Shown: positions 35,825-45,004 of the stretch, in pieces
Layout: each line of letters begins with the position of its first letter
Numbering within the stretch: the stretch's first letter is position 1
DNA from: an uncultured Prevotellaceae bacterium
GTDB taxonomy: Bacteria > Bacteroidota > Bacteroidia > Bacteroidales > Bacteroidaceae
NCBI GenBank assembly: GCA_947167515.1
Contig: CAMVIM010000021.1
Location: forward strand, 1-64,000
DNA length: 64,000 nt
Direction: 5' to 3'
Program-made: the position numbers and the translations under genes
The notes under the pieces: model-generated
Seen by the model: only the letters and a program-made list of their open reading frames with translations
Told to the model about the DNA's origin: nothing
The model's database searches: none

Positions 35825-37006
35825 ATGAAGGAATTAGCGTTGAAGTATGGCTGCAATCCCAATCAGAAGCCATCAAGAGTTTATATGGAAGAGGGCGAAC
35901 TTCCCATCGAGGTGCTTAACGGTCGCCCTGGTTACATCAACCTGCTGGATGCTTTCAACAGTTGGCAGCTGGTGAAGGAACTGAAGGCTGCTACGGGCAT
36001 GCCATCGGCGGCTTCGTTCAAGCATGTGAGTCCTGCAGGTGCTGCAGTGGGCGCTCCACTCAGCGACACGCTGAAGAAGATTTACTTTGTGGATGATGTG
36101 AAGATTCCACTCACTCCGATTGCTACTGCATACGCACGTGCCCGTGGTGCCGACCGCATGTCTTCGTTTGGCGATTTCATTGCGCTTTCCGACACTTGCG
36201 ACGAGGCAACCGCTACGCTCATCAAGCGTGAGGTCAGCGATGGCATCATCGCTCCCGACTATACGCCAGAGGCTTTGGCTATTCTGAAAGCCAAGCGCAA
36301 CGGTACCTATTGTGTCATCAAGATGAATCCTGACTACCGACCTGCTCCCATTGAGCGCAAACAGGTGTTCGGCATCACGTTTGAACAGGGTCGCAACGAG
36401 ATTGACCTGACGGGCGACAATCTCTTCGAGAATATTCCTACGGAAAATAAGGACATCCCAGCTGATGCGAAGCGTGATCTGAAGATTGCGCTCATCACGC
36501 TGAAATACACGCAGTCAAACTCGGTCTGCTATGTGAAGGACGGACAGGCTATCGGCATCGGTGCCGGTCAGCAGAGCCGTATCCATTGTACCCGTTTGGC
36601 TGGTAACAAGGCTGACATCTGGTGGTTGCGTCAATGCCCGAAGGTGCTGGCTTTGCCCTTCAAGAGCGACATCCGACGTGCTGACCGCGACAACACCATT
36701 GATGTGTACATCGGTGATGAATATGAGGATGTGCTTCGCGAAGGCACTTGGCAGAACTTCTTCACAGAGAAGCCAGAGCCTTTGACAGCAGAAGAGAAGA
36801 AGTCTTGGCTTGCCAAGAACACCAACGTGTGCCTTGGTTCTGATGCGTTCTTCCCCTTCGGTGACAACATCGAACGTGCCCACAAGAGCGGTGTGCAGTA
36901 CATTGCACAGGCAGGTGGCTCTGTCCGTGATGACAATGTCATCGAGACTTGCAACAAGTATGGCATCGCTATGGCGTTTACAGGCATCCGCCTCTTCCAC
37001 CATTAA
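35825..37006 (+). CDS. Stand-alone phosphoribosylaminoimidazolecarboxamide formyltransferase
   Basis: A 393-residue enzyme corresponding to the AICAR transformylase half of PurH; it would formylate AICAR with 10-formyl-tetrahydrofolate in purine synthesis. The catalytic pair K66-H67 is in SAASFKHVSPAGAA, and the C-terminus has GSDAFFPFGDNIERAHKSGV and FTGIRLFHH. The IMP cyclohydrolase domain is absent, so it is the short form that Bacteroidales carry in addition to, or in place of, a fused PurH. The ATG at 35825 (MKELALKYGCNPNQKP) is the family start; the longer frame to 35768 adds unrelated residues. Confidence 0.9.
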   Translation: MKELALKYGCNPNQKPSRVYMEEGELPIEVLNGRPGYINLLDAFNSWQLVKELKAATGMPSAASFKHVSPAGAAVGAPLSDTLKKIYFVDDVKIPLTPIATAYARARGADRMSSFGDFIALSDTCDEATATLIKREVSDGIIAPDYTPEALAILKAKRNGTYCVIKMNPDYRPAPIERKQVFGITFEQGRNEIDLTGDNLFENIPTENKDIPADAKRDLKIALITLKYTQSNSVCYVKDGQAIGIGAGQQSRIHCTRLAGNKADIWWLRQCPKVLALPFKSDIRRADRDNTIDVYIGDEYEDVLREGTWQNFFTEKPEPLTAEEKKSWLAKNTNVCLGSDAFFPFGDNIERAHKSGVQYIAQAGGSVRDDNVIETCNKYGIAMAFTGIRLFHH

Positions 37007-37011
37007 ATCTT

Positions 37012-37224
37012 ATGGCTTCAGATAATGAAATCCAGTATGCCATCATGAATGGCATCAACTTCGGTAAGGCCAAGAGCGAGAAAAAGGAAGACCCTAATAA
37101 GGTCAAGACGAAGGCTCGCAAGAAAGGCTATCAGACAGGAGCACACAAGTCGGGCGCAGCTAAGCATAAGGCAGAAATACGCCAACGTGTGAAGAGCCGT
37201 CCTACCCAACGCAAAGGCTCATGA
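37012..37224 (+). CDS. Small basic hypothetical protein
   Basis: A 70-residue protein rich in Lys and Arg (KAKSEKKEDPNKVKTKARKK, then QRVKSRPTQRKGS), beginning MASDNEIQYAIMNGINFG. It starts 5 bp after the formyltransferase stop and overlaps the start of the MltF-like gene by 4 bp (ATGA at 37221), so it is very likely translated. The charge suggests binding to nucleic acid, but there is no recognised domain. Confidence 0.7.
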   Translation: MASDNEIQYAIMNGINFGKAKSEKKEDPNKVKTKARKKGYQTGAHKSGAAKHKAEIRQRVKSRPTQRKGS

Positions 37225-38405
37225 GAGGGGTTGGGTGTATCCTGATGGTTTTACTGCTCAGCTTTATTGCTTGCAAATCGGACAAGACAGGCAATGAGGC
37301 TGGGCAGTCTCCGTATGCACCTAATGCGTCGAAAGGCAATCCCCATTTCGACTTGCCAGACATTCAGCAGAACGGTGAACTGATTGTCCTGACTCTTTAT
37401 GGCCCTGAGAGTTATTTCGAGTTTCGGGGTGAATATTTTGGCTTGCAGTTTATGATCGCGCGTCAGTATGCGAAAAGTATCGGGACAACCATCCGTGTGG
37501 ATGTGTCGAGGAATCAGAAGGACTTGTATGAAAAAATCATGAATGGGGAAGGGGACATCATTGCTTGCCAACTGAACAGGACTGACTCGCTGATGAGCCA
37601 GCTGGATTTTGTGGGAGAGAAGGAAATCTGCACCTTCATGGACAGTGTGTCGCGTCAACGCAAGGATGAGTTTCTTCGTCCGCGTCAGCATGCCGCATGG
37701 GCGGTGCGAAAGGATGCGCCGCTCTTGTCGGCTTCGCTGGGCGAATGGATGAAAGCCCATCAGAAGGATTTCTTTGCTTACACCACCATCCGCGTGAGTT
37801 CTGGTGGGGGACGCACTTACACACCGCGTCGCAAGGTGGCTTCACCTCTTCTCAATGCCTCTCGCGGAGAGATTTCCCTTTACGACGACATCTTCAAGCA
37901 GCAAGCCATTAAGTGCAGTTGGGACTGGCGTTTGCTGGCAGCGCAGGCTTATCAGGAGTCGGCGTTCGACCCGCAAGCTGTCTCTTATATGGGTGCGATG
38001 GGATTGATGCAGCTGATGCCAGGAACGGCTCGTGAGGTGGGTGTGGTGCAAGCTGATGTGTTCGACCCGAAGAGCAATGTGCAGGGAGCCGTGAAGTACA
38101 TCAACAAACTCAACACTCATTATGCCTCCATCAACAATGCTGACGAGCGCATCAACTTCATCTTGGCAGGCTATAATGCAGGTGCTGGTCATGTGGATGA
38201 TGCTCGTGCCTTGGCTCGGAAGTATGGGAAGAATCCTGATGTGTGGCTGGGCAATGTCGATGTGTTTGTGCTGAAAATGAGTGAAGCCACTTATTATAAC
38301 CAGCCCGAAGTGAAGCACGGCTATTTCCGTGGCAGCGAGACTTATGACTATGTGAACAGCATCCGCACTCGATGGAGCGAATACAAGAGAAAGATTAAGA
38401 ACTGA
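37221..38405 (+). CDS. MltF-like membrane-bound lytic transglycosylase
   Basis: A 394-residue lipoprotein (lipobox LSFIACKS, cysteine near residue 19) that cuts peptidoglycan. The N-terminal part is a solute-binding-protein-like domain (LIVLTLYGPESYFEFRGEYFG, IMNGEGDIIACQL), and the C-terminal part from about residue 225 is an SLT lysozyme-like domain: AAQAYQESAFDPQAVSYMGAMGLMQLMPGT spans the catalytic glutamate in QES (given by position, about 247-276), then NFILAGYNAGAGHV. This two-part layout is that of MltF. It overlaps the small basic gene by 4 bp. Confidence 0.88.
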   Translation: MRGVGCILMVLLLSFIACKSDKTGNEAGQSPYAPNASKGNPHFDLPDIQQNGELIVLTLYGPESYFEFRGEYFGLQFMIARQYAKSIGTTIRVDVSRNQKDLYEKIMNGEGDIIACQLNRTDSLMSQLDFVGEKEICTFMDSVSRQRKDEFLRPRQHAAWAVRKDAPLLSASLGEWMKAHQKDFFAYTTIRVSSGGGRTYTPRRKVASPLLNASRGEISLYDDIFKQQAIKCSWDWRLLAAQAYQESAFDPQAVSYMGAMGLMQLMPGTAREVGVVQADVFDPKSNVQGAVKYINKLNTHYASINNADERINFILAGYNAGAGHVDDARALARKYGKNPDVWLGNVDVFVLKMSEATYYNQPEVKHGYFRGSETYDYVNSIRTRWSEYKRKIKN

Positions 38406-38428
38406 TAACTAAAAACTCTCCCTCCGAC

Positions 38429-39880
38429 ATGAACGAAACTGAAAAGGCCCCATTGCCTCATCCTCTCGTGGCCCTTCTCCCCATTCTGGTGCTCATTGCT
38501 TTCTTGAGCACAGCCATCTATCTTTTTGGCAGCGAATCGTTGAGCGGTGGCAGCCAGATAGCCCTCGTCTTGGGCACTTCGGTGTGTGTTGCCTTGTCCA
38601 TGATGGTCTATCGGGTGCCTTGGAAAGCTTTCGAACAGCGCATCACCAAGACCATCGGTGATGTGGCGGTCACTTTGCTCATCCTGTTGGCAGTGGGCAT
38701 GCTCTCAGGTTCGTGGATGATTAGTGGAGTGGTGCCAACCTTGATTTATTATGGGGTGCAAATCATGTCGCCTCAGTTCTTCCTTGTCAGTGCATGTGTC
38801 ATCAGTGCATTGGTCTCTTTGCTTTCAGGCAGTTCGTGGACAACCATTGCCACTATTGGTGTGGCATTGCTTGGCATCAGCGAAGCCTTGGGCATTGATG
38901 CAGCATGGACAGCGGGTGCCATCATTTCGGGGGCTTATTTCGGTGACAAGATGTCCCCCCTCAGCGATACCACCATTCTGGCCTCTTCCGCCACAGGCAC
39001 CGACCTCTTTGTGCATATCCGCTACATGATGTACACGACGGTGCCCACCTTCCTCATCACGCTCATCATCTTTTTCATAGCAGGGTTAGGTAATGGCGAA
39101 GGTGCAGAACTGCAAGTGGCTGAATATACGGAGGGGCTTGACCGCACGTTCAACATCTCCCTTTGGACCTTGCTCGTACCCGTCCTTACGGGTGTTCTCA
39201 TATCATGGCGTGTCCCTTCTGTCATCACTCTGTTCGCTTCCGCCATTATGGCTGGCATCATGGCTCTCATCCTTCAGCCGCACATTCTCCATCAGATAGC
39301 CAACTCCTATGAACTCTCGACCTTTATGTCCTTGATGAAAGGTCTTGCCATCACCTACTATGGTTCCACCGCCATCGACACAGGAAACACGGCTCTCAAC
39401 GACTTGATTTCCACGGGTGGTATGGCTGGTATGCTCAACACCATCTGGCTCATCCTCTGTGCCATGTGTTTCGGAGCCACGATGGTGGCCAGTGGCATGA
39501 TAGAGAGTCTCACTCGTGTCATCATCCGCTTTGCCCGCAGCCGTTTCACACTTGTCGGAACCACCACTTGTACAGGTCTTTTCCTCAATCTCACCACAGG
39601 CGACCAGTTCATTTCCATCGTCCTCACAGCCGATATGTACCGCAATGCTTATCGTCAACAGGGCTACGAATCTCGTCTTCTCAGCCGCACCACCGAAGAT
39701 GTCGCCACCGTCACTTCCGTCCTCGTTCCTTGGAACACCTGCGGCATGACCCAAGCCTCCGTTCTCGGTGTTCCCACACTCGTGTATCTCCCATACTGCT
39801 TCTTCAACCTCATCAGTCCTCTTATGACCCTGTTGGTAGCAGCGATTGGTTGGAAAATCAAGCAAGTGAAAGAACCATGA
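38429..39880 (+). CDS. nhaC: Na+/H+ antiporter NhaC family protein
   Basis: A 483-residue inner-membrane antiporter with about eleven hydrophobic segments. The family core is easy to see: LLSGSSWTTIATIGVALLGI, then AGAIISGAYFGDKMSPLSDT, which carries the conserved aspartates. NhaC proteins exchange sodium for protons; some relatives move malate/lactate or other organic acids, so the substrate is probable rather than certain. It starts 23 bp after the MltF-like gene and ends at a hairpin terminator. Confidence 0.87.
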   Translation: MNETEKAPLPHPLVALLPILVLIAFLSTAIYLFGSESLSGGSQIALVLGTSVCVALSMMVYRVPWKAFEQRITKTIGDVAVTLLILLAVGMLSGSWMISGVVPTLIYYGVQIMSPQFFLVSACVISALVSLLSGSSWTTIATIGVALLGISEALGIDAAWTAGAIISGAYFGDKMSPLSDTTILASSATGTDLFVHIRYMMYTTVPTFLITLIIFFIAGLGNGEGAELQVAEYTEGLDRTFNISLWTLLVPVLTGVLISWRVPSVITLFASAIMAGIMALILQPHILHQIANSYELSTFMSLMKGLAITYYGSTAIDTGNTALNDLISTGGMAGMLNTIWLILCAMCFGATMVASGMIESLTRVIIRFARSRFTLVGTTTCTGLFLNLTTGDQFISIVLTADMYRNAYRQQGYESRLLSRTTEDVATVTSVLVPWNTCGMTQASVLGVPTLVYLPYCFFNLISPLMTLLVAAIGWKIKQVKEP

Positions 39881-39924
39881 TAATTGCGATTGTCCATCTG
39901 TTTGCCCTTTTGATGGATAATGAA

Positions 39925-39953
39925 AAAAGCCTTGCATCGGGTGCAAGGCTTTT
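39925..39953. terminator. Bidirectional hairpin terminator
   Basis: A 12-bp perfect stem (39925-39936 with 39942-39953, AAAAGCCTTGCA) with a 5-nt loop, flanked by A and T runs. It lies between the convergent NhaC and lipoprotein genes and can serve both. Confidence 0.88.
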
Positions 39954-39983
39954 CCTTTGTTGCTGCCAAATGTGGTTGAGGTC

Positions 39984-40598
39984 TTATTGGTTCTCTTCCA
40001 CGTATTTTTCCATTTCGCTGAGCAGGCTCTGGTTGTTGTCGCCCACCTCTTCCCAGTTGTTGATGCGCCATTGGTTGTCTTCCCAGTCAAGACCGAGAAC
40101 GGTGTGCAGCCATTGTTCGCCACAGGCAAGTTCGAAGGTGGCGGTGGCCATATTTCCTGTGAGGAGTTCTACCTTGATGTTCTTGGGAGTGAGAGGAGTG
40201 CCAAGGCCGTATGTCCAGCGCATTTCGTCGTTGTTGAAACTTTGTTGGTCGAGGGGCTTGCCTGCATTGACAGCACGTACCTGATGGAGGGTCTCGTTCC
40301 AGTATTTTGTGCAGTACATGCCATCGAGGTCGATGTTATTTTCAAGGCCGTCCTTGCTGGGAGTGAAGGCGAGGCTGACATCGGCGTATATCTTCTTGAT
40401 TTGTGTGGCGACAGCCTCTTCTGTCCATTGGTCATTGGGAGCAACGTCCATGTCGGTTGAGGTGTCAGCCGTGAACGTGTCGGTAGGAGCGGAAGAGAGG
40501 GTGTCGGCTTCCATGTTGCTGTTGCTGGTCTTGTTGCCGCAAGCGGTCATGGAGAGGACAGCGAGGGCGGCGAGGGTAGTAAAAAGTTGCTTTCTCAT
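39984..40598 (-). CDS. Hypothetical lipoprotein
   Basis: A 204-residue exported lipoprotein with the lipobox LSMTACGN (cysteine near residue 20) followed by a Ser/Thr/Asp-rich linker. The folded part (about 60-200) has QIKKIYADVSLAF, a segment with DLDGMYCTKYW and the C-terminal VLGLDWEDNQWRINNWEEVG, which resembles small NTF2-like or DUF3828-type periplasmic domains. I start it at the ATG at 40598 (MRKQLFTTLA), not 36 bp upstream. No partner is evident; pheS lies upstream on the same strand behind a terminator. Confidence 0.72.
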   Translation of the reverse strand: MRKQLFTTLAALAVLSMTACGNKTSNSNMEADTLSSAPTDTFTADTSTDMDVAPNDQWTEEAVATQIKKIYADVSLAFTPSKDGLENNIDLDGMYCTKYWNETLHQVRAVNAGKPLDQQSFNNDEMRWTYGLGTPLTPKNIKVELLTGNMATATFELACGEQWLHTVLGLDWEDNQWRINNWEEVGDNNQSLLSEMEKYVEENQ

Positions 40599-40624
40599 GT
40601 TGTTGATGTTTTTAATGAAAAAAG

Positions 40625-40658
40625 AAAAGGACATGCGTCATACGATACATGTCCTTTT
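40625..40658 (-). terminator. Terminator after pheS
   Basis: Stem 40625-40635 with 40648-40658 (AAAAGGACATG) and a 12-nt loop, located 15 bp past the pheS stop and followed on the minus strand by a T-rich run. Confidence 0.75.
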
Positions 40659-40672
40659 TTATATATGTGTCT

Positions 40673-41692
40673 TTAGTTGGCTGCTTCAAACTCTTTGAGA
40701 AAACGCACGTCGTTCTCAGAGAAGAGACGGAGGTCTTTCACCTGATACTTGAGGTTGGCGATGCGCTCGATACCCATGCCGAAAGCGTAACCCTTGTACT
40801 TGGTGGAGTCGATGCCGTTGGCCTCGAGCACATTGGGATGTACCATTCCACAACCGAGGATTTCGAGCCATCCGGAACCTTTGCACATGCTGCAACCCTT
40901 ACCCTTGCAAAGGGTGCAGGAAACGTCCATCTCGGCACTGGGCTCGGTGAAGGGGAAGTAAGAGGGACGCAGACGAATCTGGGTGTCTTCGCCAAACATC
41001 TCCTTGGCAAAGAGGAGGAGCACCTGCTTGAGGTCGGTGAAGCTCACCTGCTCGTCCACATAGAGTCCTTCGACTTGATGGAAGAAGCAGTGGGCACGGG
41101 CAGAGATGGCTTCGTTGCGATAGACGCGGCCAGGGCAGAGCACTCGGATGGGTGGCTGCTGCTTTTCCATCACACGCGCCTGCACCGAACTGGTGTGGGT
41201 GCGGAGGATGATGTCGGGATGTGCCTCGACAAAGAAGGTGTCCTGCATGTCGCGGGCAGGATGGTCTTCTGCAAAATTCATTGAGGAGAACACGTGCCAG
41301 TCGTCCTCCACTTCGGGACCTTCGGCGAGTGAGAAGCCGAGACGCGAGAAGATGTCGATGATTTCGTTCTTCACGAGGGTGAGCGGATGGCGTGTGCCGA
41401 GTGGGATGGGATAGGGAGTGCGGGTGATGTCAAGATGGTTCACCTCAGTCTCCTGCACGGCAAAAGTGTCGCGCAGCGAGTTGATTTTTTCCATCGCCTT
41501 ATTCTTCAGCTCATTGATTTTAATGCCGATTTCCTTCTTCTGCTCAGCAGGCACGTTGCGGAAGTCTGCCATGAGGGCCGTGATTTCTCCTTTTTTGCTC
41601 AGATATTTGATGCGAAGTTGTTCAATCTCTTCAGCTGACTGTGCCGTAAGGCCGTCAACCTCTTGGAGTAAACTTTGAATTTTTTCTAACAT
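40673..41692 (-). CDS. pheS: Phenylalanine-tRNA ligase alpha subunit
   Basis: A 339-residue class II aminoacyl-tRNA synthetase subunit that, with PheT, charges tRNA-Phe. The N-terminal coiled coil (about 1-90) is followed by HPLTLVKNEIIDIFSRLGFS, motif 2 region VYRNEAISARAHCFFHQVEGL, and motif 3 GCGMVHPNVLEANGID..GYAFGMGIERIANLKY. Four cysteines in SCTLCKGKGCSMCKGSG near residue 260 form a zinc-binding insert as in many bacterial PheS. Length is normal. A TAACTTTG box (41733-41740, read on the minus strand) lies 41 bp upstream, just inside the edge of the large palindrome. pheT is not in the window. Confidence 0.97.
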   Translation of the reverse strand: MLEKIQSLLQEVDGLTAQSAEEIEQLRIKYLSKKGEITALMADFRNVPAEQKKEIGIKINELKNKAMEKINSLRDTFAVQETEVNHLDITRTPYPIPLGTRHPLTLVKNEIIDIFSRLGFSLAEGPEVEDDWHVFSSMNFAEDHPARDMQDTFFVEAHPDIILRTHTSSVQARVMEKQQPPIRVLCPGRVYRNEAISARAHCFFHQVEGLYVDEQVSFTDLKQVLLLFAKEMFGEDTQIRLRPSYFPFTEPSAEMDVSCTLCKGKGCSMCKGSGWLEILGCGMVHPNVLEANGIDSTKYKGYAFGMGIERIANLKYQVKDLRLFSENDVRFLKEFEAAN

Positions 41693-41748
41693 ATTTTTTC
41701 TCTTCTATTAGTTCTTTTTCTGAAAAACTTTGCAAAGTTAGGTAAAAT

Positions 41749-41848
41749 AAGTGAAAAGTGAAGAGTGAAAAGTGAAAAATCTAAGATACCGACAATCCGA
41801 AAGGCGTGTAATTTAGATTTTTCACTTTTCACTCTTCACTTTTCACTT
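41749..41848. repeat. Perfect 36-bp inverted repeat between divergent genes
   Basis: Arms 41749-41784 and 41813-41848 are exact reverse complements built from AAGTGAAAAGTG-like units, with a 28-nt spacer. Divergent -7 boxes of pheS (41733-41740) and the DUF4348 gene (41857-41864) flank it on either side, so both -33 regions fall within the arms. Confidence 0.92.
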
Positions 41849-41856
41849 AAAATGTT

Positions 41857-41864
41857 TACCTTTG
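41857..41864 (+). promoter_or_regulatory. -7 box (TACCTTTG) of the DUF4348 gene
   Basis: TACCTTTG lies 9 bp past the palindrome and 20 bp before the ATG. The -33 region would be inside the palindrome's right arm, which has no TTTG. Confidence 0.55.
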
Positions 41865-41884
41865 TGGCGTTTTTTCAGAAAGAT

Positions 41885-42736
41885 ATGAAAAAAGGTTTAA
41901 TTATAGCATTCATGCTGGGTTTTCTGCTTGTCTCCTGCAAGGACAAAAAGATGACTAATGTTTTCGATGATGAAAACAACGTGGATGAGGATTCCATCGA
42001 AGCCTTTGTGGGGGATACGCTCCATCTGTTTGAGGAAGTGGAGCCGCCTGCCGCAGTAGATGAACTCTTCGACGATTTCTTTTATAGTTTTATTGATGAT
42101 GCCCGTTTCCAAAGTCAGCGCATCGTGTATCCTTTGCCCTGCAAGACTGTGGGAGCAGAAGAGAATGAAGAGAAGCTGACGAAGGAGGATTGGCAGCAAT
42201 ACGACCACTTCAAGAATCAGGAAGTTCTGGCGGTGATTTATGAGCGTGAGCAGGACTATGAGTTGGCAAAGGATACCTCGATGCAGCATGTTGGTGTGGA
42301 GTGGATTCCGCTGACCCATCAGAATGTGGAAAATTTCCATTTCAATCGTGTGAATGGGCAATGGAAGTTGACCGACATTGTGAAACGTCGGAGGAGCGAG
42401 ATACCGAATGGCGATTTTCTCGATTTCTATGCTCGTTTCGTGGCAGACAGCACGTTTCAGCGCGAGTCGCTGTCCGACCCTGTGAAGGTGGTTCTGACTT
42501 CGGAGGACGGAGAGGAAGCTCCTGACGAACAGCAAGTGAATGCTGACGAATGGTTCGAGATGCGGGAGAGCTTGCCGCTGCCTCACGATGTGATTGTCAA
42601 CGTGGATTATGGGCAGGCAAGCATCAGCCAGAACCGAAAGATTCTTTTGCTGCAGGGCATGAGCAATGGTATGCAGATGAAGTTTAAGTTTAACAAAAAT
42701 GGCGACAACTGGCAGTTGTGTGAAATAGAATACTGA
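41885..42736 (+). CDS. DUF4348 domain-containing lipoprotein
   Basis: A 283-residue exported lipoprotein; the lipobox is LLVSCKDK with cysteine 18. The remainder matches DUF4348 of Bacteroidales: [44 protein letters not shown], and an ending [12 protein letters not shown]. These proteins have a duplicated NTF2-like look and no known function. The ATG at 41885 gives a proper leader; a longer frame to 41765 runs through the palindromic repeat and is not credible. murB follows after 7 bp. Confidence 0.85.
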   Translation: MKKGLIIAFMLGFLLVSCKDKKMTNVFDDENNVDEDSIEAFVGDTLHLFEEVEPPAAVDELFDDFFYSFIDDARFQSQRIVYPLPCKTVGAEENEEKLTKEDWQQYDHFKNQEVLAVIYEREQDYELAKDTSMQHVGVEWIPLTHQNVENFHFNRVNGQWKLTDIVKRRRSEIPNGDFLDFYARFVADSTFQRESLSDPVKVVLTSEDGEEAPDEQQVNADEWFEMRESLPLPHDVIVNVDYGQASISQNRKILLLQGMSNGMQMKFKFNKNGDNWQLCEIEY

Positions 42737-42743
42737 CCCATCC

Positions 42744-43799
42744 ATGCGTTGGGCGGTTGTTAATGAAAGGATTGAGGATTTGAAAGAATTTTCTAATTAT
42801 AATTTACAGAACCACAATACGTTTGGCATGAAAGTGAAAGCTAAACGCTATGTGGAATATGGTAGTGAAGAAGAACTCCAGGCATTGATTCCCACGCTCA
42901 GCGGCGAGGTGCTCCATATAGGTGGTGGCAGCAATCTTCTCTTCAAGGGAGACTTTGAGGGGACGGTGCTACATAGTGCCATTGGAGGCATTGAGGTGGC
43001 TGAAGAAGTGGCAGATGAAGACGAGGTGCTGGTGCGAGTGGGTGCCGGTGTGGTATGGGATGATTTTGTGGCTTGGGCGGTAGAGAAAGGCTTGGGCGGT
43101 GTGGAAAACCTGTCGCTCATCCCTGGCGAAGTGGGTGCGAGTGCGGTGCAGAACATCGGGGCCTACGGAGTGGAGGCGAAAGATGTGATTGTGATGGTGG
43201 AGGCGGTCGATTTGGCGAGTGGAGAGAAACGCGTCTTTGCCAATTCGGAGTGTCAGTATGCCTATCGGCAGAGCATTTTCAAGAAGGAACTGAAAGGTAG
43301 GTATGCCATCACTTATGTGACCTACCGTCTGCATAAAACACCGCAGCTGAAGTTGGAGTATGGCAATCTTCGCGCAGTTTTAGAACAAGACTTGCCGCAT
43401 GGAGAGAATCGCCCAGCGCTTGGGCTGGTGCGTCAGGCCATCATCGACATTCGCAATGCCAAACTGCCCGACCCGAAGGTGCAGGGCAATGCCGGCAGTT
43501 TCTTCATGAATCCAGTGGTGAGCCGCGAGAAGTTCCTCTCGATTCAGAAGGATTATCCGCAGATGCCTTTCTACGAAGTGGCGAACGGTGTGAAGATTCC
43601 GGCGGGATGGATGATTGAGCAGTGCGGATGGAAGGGCAAGTCACTCGGAAGAGCAGGGGTACACGACAAGCAGGCGTTGGTGCTCGTCAATCTTGGCGGG
43701 GCAACGTCGGAGGAAATCATCCGTCTGTGCGACACTATCTGTCAGGAGGTGAAGAAGAAGTTTGACATTGATATTCATCCAGAAGTGAACTTGGTATAA
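42744..43799 (+). CDS. murB: UDP-N-acetylmuramate dehydrogenase
   Basis: A 351-residue flavoenzyme that reduces UDP-GlcNAc-enolpyruvate to UDP-MurNAc in peptidoglycan synthesis. The FAD-binding region includes [21 protein letters not shown] and [19 protein letters not shown]; the active-site region has [14 protein letters not shown], and the protein ends with the type I MurB C-terminal domain ([20 protein letters not shown]). The ATG at 42744 is taken as the start; a TTG about 36 bp later ([16 protein letters not shown]) would give the more usual N-terminus, so the start is uncertain. Confidence 0.94.
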   Translation: MRWAVVNERIEDLKEFSNYNLQNHNTFGMKVKAKRYVEYGSEEELQALIPTLSGEVLHIGGGSNLLFKGDFEGTVLHSAIGGIEVAEEVADEDEVLVRVGAGVVWDDFVAWAVEKGLGGVENLSLIPGEVGASAVQNIGAYGVEAKDVIVMVEAVDLASGEKRVFANSECQYAYRQSIFKKELKGRYAITYVTYRLHKTPQLKLEYGNLRAVLEQDLPHGENRPALGLVRQAIIDIRNAKLPDPKVQGNAGSFFMNPVVSREKFLSIQKDYPQMPFYEVANGVKIPAGWMIEQCGWKGKSLGRAGVHDKQALVLVNLGGATSEEIIRLCDTICQEVKKKFDIDIHPEVNLV

Positions 43800-43803
43800 A
43801 GAT

Positions 43804-44688
43804 ATGAAAATCACCATACTTGGCAGCGGAACCTCATGCGGAGTACCTCAGATAGGGTGCCCCTGTGAGGTGTGTACTTCCACCGACCCAAGAGATAAGC
43901 GACTGCGCACATCGGCACTCGTCGAGGTGGGCGGCAAGCAAATTCTGATGGATTGCGGCCCCGACTTTCGTCAGCAGATGCTCCGCATTGACTTCAAACC
44001 TCTCGATGCAGTGCTCATCACGCATGAGCACTACGACCACGTGGGAGGACTCGATGACTTGCGACCCTACAGCATTTTTGGCGATGTGGATGTCTATACA
44101 GAGAAATTCTGTGGCGACCATCTGGTGGAGCGCATCCCTTATTGCTTCACTCCCAAGGAAAAACGCTATCCAGGAGTGCCTGCGCTGAACATCATTGAGA
44201 TTGAGCCGCACGTGCCTTTCGTCATCAAAGATGCGGAAAAGGAGCCGATGGCATCGGAGTATCTGGAGGATGCCGTGAAGATGAAGCGCCAACAGGTGTG
44301 GGACGAACTGAATCGTTTGAAGAAACAGGGTGGGCAAGAGGCTCACTATGACGTGGAAATCATGCCCATCCGTGTCATGCACGGCCGTTTGCCCATCGTG
44401 GGGTTCCGCATTGAGAACTTTGCCTACATCACCGACATGAAGACCATCCCTGACGAAGAACTGCCCTACTTGCAGGGAGTGGAATACATGATAGTCAACG
44501 GTTTGCGCCACAAGGAGCATCCCAGTCACCAAAGCATTGAAGATGCCATCGCCTTCGCACAGAAGTTAGGTGTGAAAGAGGCGTGGCTTGTCCACATGAG
44601 CCATCACATCAAGCCCCATGCCATCGAAGAGAAGACCCTGCCCGCAGGCATCCATCTTGCCTACGACGGTGAAGTGATAGAGTTCTAA
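43804..44688 (+). CDS. MBL-fold metallo-hydrolase (PhnP-like)
   Basis: A 294-residue metallo-beta-lactamase-fold enzyme. Metal ligands are visible as THEHYDHVGGLDDLRP (H74, H76, D78, H79), with later histidines in MHGRLPIVGF and VHMSHH. An N-terminal cysteine set (SCGVPQIGCPCEVC) is typical of PhnP-like phosphodiesterases, where it binds structural zinc. Those enzymes cleave cyclic phosphodiesters, but the substrate here is not clear. It starts 4 bp after murB and probably shares its transcript. Confidence 0.85.
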   Translation: MKITILGSGTSCGVPQIGCPCEVCTSTDPRDKRLRTSALVEVGGKQILMDCGPDFRQQMLRIDFKPLDAVLITHEHYDHVGGLDDLRPYSIFGDVDVYTEKFCGDHLVERIPYCFTPKEKRYPGVPALNIIEIEPHVPFVIKDAEKEPMASEYLEDAVKMKRQQVWDELNRLKKQGGQEAHYDVEIMPIRVMHGRLPIVGFRIENFAYITDMKTIPDEELPYLQGVEYMIVNGLRHKEHPSHQSIEDAIAFAQKLGVKEAWLVHMSHHIKPHAIEEKTLPAGIHLAYDGEVIEF

Positions 44689-44726
44689 GGTTGAATACTT
44701 ATACTTTTTTTCTGAAATCCTTTTTA

Positions 44727-44771
44727 GTTTTCAAAATTAGTTGTACTTTTGCAGCAAAAGGTTTTGAAAAC
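44727..44771 (+). promoter_or_regulatory. Promoter with flanking 10-bp palindrome ahead of the DUF3791/DUF3990 cassette
   Basis: GTTTTCAAAA (44727-44736) and its reverse complement (44762-44771) flank the -7 box TACTTTTG (44744-44751). The cassette's first ATG is at 44780. The arrangement suits autoregulation by a cassette product, as in toxin-antitoxin operons. Confidence 0.55.
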
Positions 44772-44779
44772 AGCTCAAT

Positions 44780-45004
44780 ATGTCAAGAGAACAAAAAAAC
44801 GCTATAAGCTACACTGTTGCTCTCATCAGTGAATTCGCTTCCTATTTCGGTATTCGCCCCCAACAGGCTTATGCCTACTTGAAGCGTTTCAAGGGTCTTG
44901 CCCATTTAGAAAATCACTATGGTGTTCTGCACACTCAATCCTTCTCAGACACCATTCATTCTCTTGCTCAAGTGTGTGCCAATCATGGAGGAATGTTGAG
45001 ATGA
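44780..45004 (+). CDS. DUF3791 protein, first copy (putative antitoxin)
   Basis: A 74-residue helical protein of the DUF3791 family: ISYTVALISEFASYFGIRPQ, AYAYLKRFKGLAHL, then YGVLHTQSFSDTIHSLAQ, where the Tyr and the HTQS stretch are the family signature. DUF3791 proteins are often found beside DUF3990 proteins. Its stop overlaps the next start by four bases (ATGA at 45001). The role of a small partner or antitoxin is inferred from size and context only. Confidence 0.75.
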   Translation: MSREQKNAISYTVALISEFASYFGIRPQQAYAYLKRFKGLAHLENHYGVLHTQSFSDTIHSLAQVCANHGGMLR

